The position numbers and the translations under genes are program-made. The notes beneath the pieces are model-generated. The model was not told the DNA's origin. It saw nothing but the letters and a program-made list of their open reading frames with translations, and searched no databases. A stretch of DNA of 64,000 bases from Lactarius indigo (Eukaryota; Basidiomycota; Agaricomycetes; Russulales; Russulaceae): positions 248,001 through 312,000 of the forward strand of contig JAFKAC010000016.1 of assembly GCA_025766275.1 (NCBI GenBank). The letters are read 5' to 3'. Numbering within the stretch: the first letter of the stretch is position 1; each line of letters begins with the position of its first letter. Below, piece by piece: positions 55,257-63,806 of the stretch.

Positions 55257-57175
55257 TCCTTGGCACGTTCCTCTGCTGTTTTACCGGTGGAGGCAGCCTG
55301 TATCTGGGCTGGTGGCGGTTCTTGCGCGTAGTAATCGGTTTCTGTTGCGCGTACGTTCGAAGGCCCCACGTTCTGTGTTTGCCACTGCCGTGGTTGTCTG
55401 GGGTGGGGACAGTTTCGTGAGAGATGACCCGGTGCGTTACAATTGTAACACAATACTGTCCTGAGATCTCGTCGTGACCCCCCTCTACCTCGTCCTCTTA
55501 CCCCCGGTCCTCCCCTTGCCGGGAAGGGAGGTTGGTTCGTATATGGCGGCTTGCCGTAGTCGATCTCCTCCGATCCTGCCAGCCGTGCTTTCGTTCGGTC
55601 GGCCGAGGTATCCATTGCCCACGGGTTTGCGAGGTTTTGTGGGACGGTCCATCCGGCGTTGCCTATTTTCTTCGGCTTTGTGTCTTTGTATTCATCCACT
55701 CTTGCTCGAATATGGATGTAATTGCGTTGCCGACGGAGTGTCGCCCGCTTCCATTCGTCGAAAGTCTCCGGTTCATCTAGATCATAAGTCTTCTCGTATA
55801 GTTTCTTGGGCAGCCCCTTCGTGAATAAGTCGATGGTCTGGGGGTCGTTAAGGCAGTAGCCAGCTTTTCTGGCGGCTTCTTCAAATTCGTTGACGTATTT
55901 GTTGATGTCCCCGTCAACCATTTTAAGCCCCTTTCTCAACAGGGCTTGAGCTTGTTCTCGTTCGAGGGTATTGACGAACCTTTGGTTGAAACCCTCTGCC
56001 ACTGCATTCCACAAATCCCTTGTATATTGATCGATTCCTCGTTGTATTTGTCGGTTGAGCCACTTGAGGTACGAGAGCACCCATTCGCTAACTGACACCC
56101 CCTTGATATAGGAAAGGAAGAGGAGGCATCGTCGATAGTCGTTACGCATAACGGGGGTGTCGAGGTTCATGCCCCAGTATACGTGCCATTGCGTGAGAAA
56201 TGAGTCGACCTTAGTGCGATCTCCGTCAAAGATAGTGGGAGGTTCACCGGTTAGTTTCTCATGTCCTCCTCCGCCTCCGCTTGGTGGGCCCCCTCCGTCT
56301 GGTGGGCCTCCTCCGCCTCCACCTGGTGGGCCTTCTCCGTTCCCACCTGGTGGGTTATTTGGAATATCTGGTGGGCCTCCTCCTCTTCCTGGTCGTCGGG
56401 GGAAGTCGTCTCCGGGTGGTCCTCCCCATCCTGGTGGAGGGTCTATCGATATCCCTCGTCTTCCCCCTTCTCCTGATGGAGGGTCCCCTTGATCTGGCCC
56501 GATGGCTCGAAAGATTGCTGCGTCATCTGCAGTCATGCAATGCCCCGTTTCGGGATTGATGGGCATAAGATTTCGTTGCGACTCCTGTCTGATTGCTTCG
56601 GCTGCTTCTCGCGCTGCTTGTTCTCGGATGGCTATGATTTCTTCGGCTGTCATGGTGGTAGTTGCCATTTCTGCCACTGGTGATCGTACGTGAATGACGT
56701 CTGGCTGGTTGGAGATATGGAGAGACTCAGCCTGTTGGATGGTGTATTGTTCAATAGGTCCGACGCTTGCGGGTCGATTTTCCTCGCTTTGCTCGTCTTC
56801 CTCAGTGTCTTCACTGACTGCTTCTCCAGTGGAGTGTTCTCGTAGTTGGCCGTCAATAGGCCCCCAGTCAGCTCGTGAGTTGAGCTCACGCGCGTCGATG
56901 TCGCACTGGTACTGCCTTCCTGCTGGCCTTATGACGTCCCAACGACGATCTATGGGGTTCCACGTAACCTCTACCCAACACAGATGATCGAAATTGAACT
57001 CAACAGGTCGGAACCTTGTAGGTCCGTTAAACTCGACAAAATATCCTGTTTCGTCTCCTCGGTCTCTCCACCGGGCTGCTCCCAGAAATCGGGTTGGTAC
57101 GTTGCGATCTCCTCTTCGTTCTAAATAGTAGGGACGAAAGTTCGTCCACTGGTCTCGGGTGTTGACAGTCGCCAC
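55166..57175 (-). CDS. gag: Gag polyprotein, copy 4
   Basis: About 669 residues, near-identical to copy 3 Gag, with a longer Gly/Pro-rich linker. CCHC knuckle CYNCNAPGHLSRNC present. It too lacks an ATG at its conserved start (GTG GCG ACT GTC at 57175), with an upstream in-frame TAA in the primer-binding site. Stop at 55166-55168. Confidence 0.9.
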   Translation of the reverse strand: MATVNTRDQWTNFRPYYLERRGDRNVPTRFLGAARWRDRGDETGYFVEFNGPTRFRPVEFNFDHLCWVEVTWNPIDRRWDVIRPAGRQYQCDIDARELNSRADWGPIDGQLREHSTGEAVSEDTEEDEQSEENRPASVGPIEQYTIQQAESLHISNQPDVIHVRSPVAEMATTTMTAEEIIAIREQAAREAAEAIRQESQRNLMPINPETGHCMTADDAAIFRAIGPDQGDPPSGEGGRRGISIDPPPGWGGPPGDDFPRRPGRGGGPPDIPNNPPGGNGEGPPGGGGGGPPDGGGPPSGGGGGHEKLTGEPPTIFDGDRTKVDSFLTQWHVYWGMNLDTPVMRNDYRRCLLFLSYIKGVSVSEWVLSYLKWLNRQIQRGIDQYTRDLWNAVAEGFNQRFVNTLEREQAQALLRKGLKMVDGDINKYVNEFEEAARKAGYCLNDPQTIDLFTKGLPKKLYEKTYDLDEPETFDEWKRATLRRQRNYIHIRARVDEYKDTKPKKIGNAGWTVPQNLANPWAMDTSADRTKARLAGSEEIDYGKPPYTNQPPFPARGGPGVRGRGRGGSRRDLRTVLCYNCNAPGHLSRNCPHPRQPRQWQTQNVGPSNVRATETDYYAQEPPPAQIQAASTGKTAEERAKEWLTGVANAPDEVKDLILQDLWGKEGFRSA
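55178..55184 (-). promoter_or_regulatory. -1 ribosomal frameshift site GGGTTTT, copy 4
   Basis: Minus strand GAG GGT TTT CGG AGC GCC TGA, identical in frame and spacing to copy 3. Confidence 0.7.
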
Positions 57176-57184
57176 GACTGAGAT

Positions 57185-57197
57185 ATCTTGGTCTTAA
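57185..57197 (-). promoter_or_regulatory. primer-binding site, copy 4
   Basis: Minus strand TTAAGACCAAGAT directly after the 5' LTR, complementary to the predicted RNA start ATCTTGGTCTT in the LTR. Confidence 0.65.
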
Positions 57198-57652
57198 TGT
57201 AACGTCATCACGACGTTAGCTCGACTTGAGCTCAATAAGGCGACTTAGCTGATCACGCTCGAAGGCGTATGGCTCGAAGGCGGGTTCTAGATGTACGCAG
57301 ACACTAGGATCTTAGTAGCGGCGTTCCTTCTCTATAAGGACGCGACGGAATAAGGATAAAGAGGAAGAGGCAAGAAGTGACGATTGAAGAAGACCAAGAT
57401 GGCGTGTCTTGGTCTTCCATGACTGTCTTAAATACAAGAAGAGCAGGCTTTCAAGCGCTGCTATGAGTCACCGTACTGTAGCGTCCAACGTATCGCGTAA
57501 GTACCGCAATCCTAATACTACTACTACCGGTACTAGGATCGAGTCATCCCCAACACCTAACTCCTATCGTAAACTCCGAGTCCGTGACTAATATACCTTA
57601 CAGCCGTAATCACAACCGGTACAGTAAGGGTTCAGTATGCAGGGCCGTAACA
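57198..57652 (-). repeat. 5' LTR, copy 4
   Basis: 455 bp, one difference from the other LTR (GTCGTCACG versus GTCATCACG on the plus strand). CTGAG follows at 57653-57657. Confidence 0.92.
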
Positions 57653-58245
57653 CTGAGGGTGACAATAGCAGCCAGAGCGCAGTAGATGGTGACACTAGAG
57701 ATGGTTCCCGGCCGTCCAGTGCCATGTCCATTGGACCTCCACGTGGCAAGAAACGCAAGCGCACAAGCACACCTGGAACACCAACACCACCTCAGCCAAA
57801 GGGCCATGATTTTTGGTCTATGGTCGACAAGTGGTTCACCACCTGCATCCAGCAACTGGGAACACCGTGGACTTCTCCTGGGTGGACAAGGTATGTGCTT
57901 ATTCATTTTCAGTCCCTGTAACTAACACGGAGTGTTGGCACTGCAGATACATCGATGAGACAATTGAACGCGACCGCTCAAGGTTCACGTCTGATGCCAA
58001 TGTGAACCCATATCTCAACTTCACAAGTGCAGACGGCGAAGGCGATGCAGATGATGGCACTGCCAGTGGTGGTGTGTCAGGTAATTTGGTCAGGGCGATT
58101 GGCAGCATGGCAGGCATTCTCGAGCATGTGTAATGGGCTGTATTTTTTAGTTTTGAATAAGATTTATTCGTTCTCGCAAACCTCAATATGTCTGATTAAG
58201 CAAGCCTGGTTGAAGTGGTGATTATATTGAGGATGAATGTGGCCC

Positions 58246-58560
58246 TGAGACCAGGATTCACAATGACATTGTTGCTGGACAGGGCCCAGCGATCCTGGGG
58301 ACATGCACTGTGTCAACCGGCAGCAACAATCACGGAAAGTCCTCAGGTCAGACACCAGAACAAACCTCGGATGTTTAACTCTTGAAACCAGGGTGATTGT
58401 CGACACTGCGGCCGGACATGGCCCAGAGATCCTGGGCACATGTACCAGTGACGACAACCGAGTGATGACTACATCGAGATCAAGCACCACTCCCAAACGT
58501 CCTCAGGTCAGACACCAGGACAACCTCAGGATGCTCCGGCTCTTGAAACTGGGACGATTG
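58246..58560 (+). repeat. imperfect tandem duplication, offset about 140-160 bp
   Basis: Two diverged copies share GGCCCAG-GATCCTGGG-ACATG, CCTCAGGTCAGACACCAG and CTCTTGAAAC. Located just inside the right end of the two-gene element. Confidence 0.65.
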
Positions 58561-58799
58561 GGTGAGATTGCCGAGGATCCATTGAGTTTTGATGCTAAAT
58601 GCAACGTCGGAAGTGTGCTTGGCACAATTGTCATTGACTCCCGAGTAAATTTTGGAACGGCACTCAGGCTTAGTGGCCACTCATACAGGGGCTCGGCTTC
58701 GTGATCAACAGAATTCATTTTAATTGGGTACTACGTTTAAGCGACAAAAACCATCAAATTTTCTTGTTGAGGACATCCGCCGCTTAGTCGCTTCCCACC

Positions 58800-58831
58800 T
58801 AACCTCAGGACAGTTTCCCGTCCCAGTGGTG
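58800..58831 (-). repeat. candidate right terminal inverted repeat
   Basis: Inverted match of 43799-43830, ending CAGTGGTG, followed by TA. Confidence 0.6.
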
Positions 58832-59054
58832 TAATACGAATGCAAGGAGAATGCTTACATACGCATCTACACGTGTCAAACGGTTGTTTTGGGTTTTGAG
58901 TTTTTTTTTGGATCATGTGAATTTGGGTTGCGCACCACTATCGGGCCAATTTACAATCGCGCATTGGGCCTACAAACTCGTGGGGTAGTTTAGCACGTAA
59001 ACCGACCCAACTCTACTGTATCGGTTTTTTCGAGATCAAATTCAAGGTGCTGTG

Positions 59055-60125
59055 TCAACTATTCTCAGGTCGAAGGTCGCATCCAGCGACCCGCACATAA
59101 GCCCCATCTGGCGCCCAGCTCCCCATCTCACATATCTGCAGCTCGTCCACCGTCCACATGCCAAGATCAGAGTTGTCACGCGCTGCGGACGGGAACGTCG
59201 TGAAGTTAAAGGGAACGCGCCCGGCAGCGCGCCGCTGGCCGGGCACCGGGCGGCGGTAGTTGGTGTTGAGGAGCGTGCAGTGTAACTAACGGCACCGCGC
59301 GTGGGTGGTACCACGTAATTGAAACCTGAGTGCGTGTCTGGGTATAGAGAGTGCATCATAACGTACCTTGAGTGGGCGGCGATCGGCAGCGAGAAAGCCC
59401 GCCTCCATAAATGCGTCGCGGACGAGCTCTGAGGGCAATATCAATCACGACAATCCAACCCACGGAGGAAGCAAGTGCGTACCGCAAACCGCGCGGAGGC
59501 GGCGGCCATCCGACGAGGAAGTATCAGGCTCTGCATAAAGCACATGTGCGCGTGTCGCGTCGGGCTGCATGACCGTGAGCCTGCCCAGCGGCACGCGCAG
59601 TGGTGCACGCGCGAGGATGGCGCGGATGCGGGGAGCAAGGTCCGCGAGGAGCCGCGTTGCGGCAGCGAGGTCGCGCTCCTTCTCCTTTTCCTGCTCGACT
59701 GCAGGGTCTACGCCGGCACGGCTAGACGGGGATGGCGCGAGGGCCATGACGCCTAGCGTGAGGTGCAGGCGGCGCGGCTGGACGACGATGGAGGGGTCGA
59801 GCCCTTCGATCGGCGGGTCGTGCGCGAGCCAGGAGGCCGTGAGGGCCTGCACGGTGTTGCGGAGGTTGGCGTGATGGCCGATGGGGAGCGCAAGGAAGTG
59901 GGTTGGGCGAGGTGTCGAGCGTTGTCCTTGGGTTTGGGGGTGCCGTGAAGATCGAGCATGGTGGGTGGCGTTGCTGGGCTCTCCAGACGCGGGAGTGTCT
60001 CGTCGCGGTGGACGCCACCGTTGTCGATTTGAGTTTGTTGAAGATGTGGACGTCATCGCGCTGTTGATGGTGGTTTTACGAAGGGTGGATCTCCTGTGCA
60101 CGCGGGATAAAAGCCGAGTTGCCAT
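59055..60125 (-). CDS. AKAP7-like 2H phosphoesterase (2'-5' RNA ligase-like)
   Basis: Three exons: 60125-59483, 59428-59367 and 59285-59055, giving about 311 residues. Introns of 54 bp (GTACGC...CCTCAG) and 81 bp (GTACGT...CGTTAG). The domain starts near residue 73 (RPTHFLALPIGHH), with the two catalytic HxT motifs of the 2H superfamily at HLT (about 121-123) and HCT (about 237-239, LHCTLLNTNYRR). The end carries WTVDELQICEMGSW, as in AKAP7 NLS-domain proteins. These enzymes cleave or bind 2',3'- or 2'-5'-linked nucleotides, and some act on tRNA or signalling oligonucleotides; the substrate here is unknown. The N-terminal 70 residues are basic and low-complexity and could instead start at an internal Met. 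Divergent copies at 6.1 kb and 15-17 kb are dead; this one looks intact. Confidence 0.82.
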
Positions 60126-60449
60126 TTACGGCGCTCAACGACAGCTCAACGACGCAGCTAATCCCGGTCCGAGGAATTCCCAGGCGTACAATATAAGGCA
60201 CAGGGGCTCGCGGGGGAAGATCAGCGGGCAGGGTAACTAACGTACCCCAATTGAGATAGCTTATCAGTAAATCATGTCGATCAGGTTGTATTTTGACTCA
60301 GCCACGCTCGCTTCAATTGGGTAGAATATACTAACGAAGACGCAGAAATTACAGCGGTACTAGAGACCAGACAAAGCAAAGGCGGGGAACTACGGGGTAT
60401 GATTGATGTTGTGATGCTTAGCTATACGTGTGTAAGACAAGAGGCCCGC
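60126..60449. other. intergenic between AKAP7-like and EB1 genes
   Basis: Upstream of the AKAP7-like gene and downstream of EB1, both on the minus strand. No further feature seen. Confidence 0.5.
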
Positions 60450-61539
60450 TTAGAACGTCTCCTCCTCATCTGGAGCCACCCCGCCTTCCGGTACCTCAAA
60501 GCCGTCCTGTCGTGTACTTGTCGGCAAAACTACATAGTAGGAAGGAGTAATGGACTGCGTACTTCGGTCGAATACAATATCTTCTGAATCTCATTCAGCG
60601 TCGCATCTTCACGACCATCCTTTGCTAGTTCTTCCATCTGGTTCTGCACCAGGATCTCGATATCGCGCAGCTGCGAGTGTACATGCGTGAGCCAAACAAC
60701 AACAACAACAACAACAACAACAAAACACGCGCCACCACGCGTAGGAAGGAAGGAAATAATACCGACCTTGGCGAAATAAAAGTCTCGCTCCTTCTCGAGA
60801 CCTTCGAGGTGCGTGGACATCTCTTTCAGCTGCGCCTGAAGCTCGGCCACCGCCTCATGGCGCACGGCCGTTGCACTCCCCGCGCGATGTCCACCGATAG
60901 GCGTCTTTCCTCCAGAGCGCCCGCTGCCAGCGCCGGGGGTAGCCGTTGAGCGCGCCGCGAGAGGGGCTAGAGTCGCAGGCGTGTCGGTTGCCTGGCCACG
61001 CCGCCGCGCAACGGGATCGTATGGGTGTCCTGGGTAATTGGTATCCCAGAACCGTTTCATCCATTGCATAAACTCGAGATTATCCCTGGTTAAGGTGGGA
61101 GCACGTGAAAAAGTCGGCGTGGCGGTTCTGACGCGAGGCGAAAAAAAAATAAAAAATGACGTACTGCATTTTGCATTTGACTAGTTTTTCTACGGGGATG
61201 GGCTGCATTTACAAAGATAAGAAAGAGGTTGTGTTATAGGCAAGGACACGAACGCACCTTCTCTATCCGCTTGGCTTTGAAAACATTCTGCATCACTTTG
61301 AAATTCGCTATAAATTCGTATTCGTGTCTTGCGTTCATTTTGACGCGTGTCATGGGAATGTCCACTGTAAAGTTACAAACTTGTGAACAAGGATTGAAGA
61401 AATTATCGAGAAACACACGATAGATAGAGTCGAGGATCTGGCAGTAGGCAGCGCCGGTACCGCACTGCTCGATCTTGGTATAGTTGATCTGCAGTAGCTC
61501 GTTGAGCCATGCAAGAAGGTCAGAACGCGACTCGCCCAT
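60450..61539 (-). CDS. EB1/Mal3-type microtubule plus-end-binding protein
   Basis: Six exons: 61539-61419, 61364-61258, 61202-61165, 61085-60767, 60670-60563 and 60494-60450, giving about 245 residues. The N-terminal calponin-homology domain is clear ([84 protein letters not shown]). It is followed by a Ser/Pro/Gly linker and the EB-homology coiled coil (HLEGLEKERDFYFAKLRDIE...ILYSTE). The tail ends EEETF, an acidic-aromatic end like the EEY/F motif that CAP-Gly proteins bind. EB1 tracks growing microtubule ends and recruits partners in the cytoplasm and spindle. Intron 4 contains a (GTT)n run. The family is usually 250-340 residues; this is short but complete. Confidence 0.93.
60694..60723 (+). 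repeat. (AAC)n microsatellite in EB1 intron 4
   Basis: About nine uninterrupted AAC units on the plus strand, (GTT)n on the coding strand. The intron is stop-free in frame, so length change alone would not show as a frameshift in a retained transcript. Confidence 0.9.
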
Positions 61540-62119
61540 AGTTGTCGTGGAATAGATGGAGGTGGGATAGATCGCTTCGTTGGTGTAGATGCGAGTGGGG
61601 GTGTAAGTGCGTCGAGGCTGATGAACCCGCGATGAAATACAAACAAACCGGATGGCGCGTGCCGCAAACCCTAACCCAATCCCAATCAACGACTTCAACC
61701 CAACTTCATGTATGAACGTATGAACTGCCGTTCTCGATCTCAGTTAAGCTCTTGTTACACAAATAGTGGCAATCCTTTGGTCTATGTTGTCGGGCTTGAT
61801 TAGCATGCTTGGAGGGCGGGCCCAGCTTCCGTCCTTCATATTTCCCAGACAATCGTCTTGACAATCGTGGTCTTGATCGTGCCATGGCAGATAATCCGTG
61901 CACCAGAAAACCAACAATCGTCTTCGCAAGGAAGAGCACTTGGGCTCCGCGGATGTGGAATACCCGATCCGAGATGTAATGCGGTAATAAACTAATCCCG
62001 TAGGGTCACCAACGCCATCCGTAGTTATTTTCGTGCACAGCTTTCCCGGCGCCGAAACTCAAAACTCGATCCTTGGCCGGGATCCCAGCCACTGCCCTTT
62101 GAGACAGCCATGGCGCTAC
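61540..62119. other. EB1 upstream region, no other gene recognised
   Basis: Includes the presumed EB1 promoter. Frames upstream of the EB1 ATG are open, but the MGESR start fits the family. Confidence 0.5.
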
Positions 62120-62329
62120 TTACCGTAGCACGTCATTTGACCCTGTTTTCCAGCGCCCGATAGGATCTCCCTCGCTTCCTAAAATTTCTACAGACACCGA
62201 CACTGCGTGGATCCCCCCCTCTCCGTATTCCTTTCCAATCAAATATAACCCTTTGGGGTCGACTTTCATTATCATGGCTGGACCTGGCGCCGCATCTGGA
62301 ACAGTGACTTCTGAAAGAGAGTCCGACAC
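62120..62329 (-). CDS. exon-like ORF, unknown product
   Basis: A 69-codon minus-strand frame (MSDSLSEVTVPDAAPG...MKVDPKGLYLIGKEYG...VSVSVEILGSEGDP) ending at a plausible donor (ACG-GTAAGT, about 62121). The alternating V-V-V-E-L pattern after a DPKG loosely recalls the LEPG family core, but the similarity is too weak to assign. No downstream exon found. Confidence 0.25.
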   Translation of the reverse strand: MSDSLSEVTVPDAAPGPAMIMKVDPKGLYLIGKEYGEGGIHAVSVSVEILGSEGDPIGRWKTGSNDVLR

Positions 62330-62421
62330 TTGGCTCTTTTCCTATATGTTTTTACGATAGAACATTCTCCGGTTGTACCACTCTACACCTCTGCCCAATA
62401 AGCTCTCTGAATACCAATGCA

Positions 62422-62608
62422 TCAAACGGTGTCCGCCACCTTGATTGTAACAATCATCTCTAAGAGACCGTTCCCACTCGGCTCCATGTGGACTGTGCCG
62501 ACCTTAGTCCTCGGATCGAGTATGTAATGTCTGGCCAGCGACCTGAGAAACTCGGAGGACCTGAAGCTTTCGGTGGTAGGTGTATACTGTCGGTTTGTAC
62601 TGGCCCCG
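62422..62608 (-). CDS. family member I, last exon
   Basis: Minus-strand exon after CCCACAG (branch GACTAAT): SSEFLRSLARHYILDPRTKV, GTVHMEPSGNG, then VTIKVADTV and stop. Matches H (SSEPLMSLARSLILDLETRI...VTITLETADTV) and, more distantly, the HY-NNP...EPG...VLE core of A-G. Upstream exons not found between here and H, so probably a partial duplicate. Confidence 0.5.
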
Positions 62609-62939
62609 CTGTGGGTATTAGTCGATCAGCCCCATGATCCTGTGATTGCCTCAATTTAGAAAATAAATGCCGGTAAAGAAAATGTCGGTTGTGTCATCGC
62701 AACGTCCTCGATACTAGTAGCCGTGCTGACCTTTTTTTTTATTTTAAAATATCAGAACGGAGAGGAAGCGCGACGACCCCTAATGTGACACTCTTACTAG
62801 TGTTTCTGGAAATTGGTTGTTCACAATTCAGTCGGTCTTGTGGGGGGGAAGAACGCGTGCCATTTATTCCAGACAGCATTTTATTATCAATATGCTCCAC
62901 AACCTCCGTTCCCAACTTCCCAACCTTATTCCGACCACC

Positions 62940-63806
62940 TCAGACGGTGTCCGCCGTCTCAAGTGTGATGGTTACTCTCAAACCGCCACGCTCACTTAAT
63001 TCCATGTTGAGTACCTTAATGCGGGTCTCCAGATCGAGGATGAGGCTTCTTGCCAGAGACATGAGAGGTTCTGAGGAAACAGGTGAATCGATACCGGAGG
63101 GATAAGGTTGTCCATCTGGACCGCGGCCAACTACAGAGCGAACGTTAGGAGCCGGGGTAAGGCCCGCATTACCGTTAGGCTGAGAGGACTATTTGGTATG
63201 ATAGGCAACTGGAGACTCGAACTGAGTTGGGGTGTAGAAAAACTCACGGAAGCGAGCGGTGGGGCATAGGCGCATGTTGCACCTGCTGGGTCCTCATTAT
63301 CCCAGTGGTATGGAATAGCTCCACCGGGGTTCGCTGTTCTATGATCTGTGTATCGAGATGCAGCACTCTAGAATTGCAATGTGAGTTAGCGACGAGAACA
63401 CAACAATGAGGAGCAGACTTGCCATTCCTGGAACGGGAGGAAAATTATGTCGCATTTCGTTCCAAGCGCCATGGCATGGGGCACAATCATTGGCAGATGG
63501 CACATAGTAGGACTCCTGAAGGCCTGGATGGGGCCGTGGGGCATTCAAAGGAGCATAGTCACAGTAATGTGAAGTGGGCTGGGGCTTCAAAATGAGTCGT
63601 GTGGGTTACTATTAAGATGATTAGGGACCACCATGAATGCTCACCGTTCCTTGCTGTGGCCCTTCCATGTGATCATTCTTGGAAAGGTGGTACTGAAACG
63701 CATCTGTGGATCGAGGAGATGTTTCTGCACTGTAACGGACGTCTCTCGGGTAGTATTCACCTCTTCCATGGGCCATTGGATCGCCTTTGTAGTGTGAGAT
63801 GGGACG
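62940..63806 (-). CDS. family member H, at least four exons
   Basis: Minus-strand exons: 5' exon ending at 63645 (open upstream, ISHYKGDPMAHGRGEYYPRDV...GPQQGT), 63584-63423 (ending NDCAPCHGAWNEMRHNFPPVPGM), 63367-63248, and 63188-62940 (...LARSLILDLETRIKVLNMELSERGG, VTITLETADTV). Introns are 60, 55 and 59 bp; the second uses GCAAGT...TCTAG, a GC-AG intron with a good branch site (CTAAC). All junctions are phase 0 and stop-free. The Cys-rich bit (DCAPC) sits in the same relative exon as the NCSC motif of A, F and G. The 5' end is not resolved; the ATG in GDPM is one option. Product unknown. Confidence 0.5.

Larger units (their letters stand above)
49960..57652 (-). mobile_element. complete Ty3/gypsy chromodomain retrotransposon, copy 4
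   Basis: 7,693 bp on the minus strand with 455-bp LTRs (49960-50414 and 57198-57652) differing at one base by eye, flanked by CTGAG. Same organisation and signals as copy 3, with closely related proteins but clearly different LTRs, so it is a sister subfamily and not a duplicate of copy 3. Gag and pol read as intact. Antisense to the gene it interrupts. Confidence 0.95.
48640..58133 (+). pseudogene. gene 2 of the two-gene element, interrupted by Ty3 insertion
   Basis: Predicted exons 48640-48890, 48946-49096, 49145-49321, 49373-49453, 49507-49635, 49683-49823, 49876-49959, then after the insertion 57658-57890 and 57947-58133. All introns are 47-56 bp with good sites. The product has N-terminal repeats (NGERSTYNF-STPTP), IAAGMSRGHMQLYIYQTALL, LQERQKELNFFNIFGNL, an acidic patch, then KKRKRTSTPGTP and KGHDFWSMVDKWFTTCIQQLG...YIDETIERDRSRF. 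I recall the FWS-VD-WF and Y-DETI--D motifs in multicopy agaricomycete proteins. No stop or frameshift seen outside the insertion, which hits exon 7 between QPE and GDN. Role unknown; its co-orientation with gene 1 suggests a partner protein. Confidence 0.55.
43799..58831 (+). mobile_element. candidate CACTA-like two-gene DNA transposon
   Basis: Ends form an inverted repeat: CACTACCGGGAAAGC then AAACTGTCCTGAGGTTA at the left (43799-43830), and the reverse complement CACCACTGGGACGGG then AAACTGTCCTGAGGTTA at the right (58800-58831), 27 of 32 bases matching. TA flanks both ends. Inside are two plus-strand multi-exon genes and, nested in the second, a Ty3/gypsy element. Without the insertion it is about 7.3 kb. 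CACTA-type termini suggest the EnSpm/CACTA group; I did not identify a named family. Confidence 0.55.
58134..59054. other. subterminal repeats and flank of the two-gene element
   Basis: Holds an imperfect tandem duplication (about 58246-58560) with the motif CCTCAGGTCAGACACCAG at 58341 and 58501, and the right terminal repeat at 58800-58831. No gene recognised. Confidence 0.5.

Noticed and set aside
28729..57652. Copies 3 and 4 of the Ty3 element as a recent segmental duplication
   Set aside because: Their LTRs differ substantially and each has its own 5-bp target duplication, so they are independent insertions of sister subfamilies.
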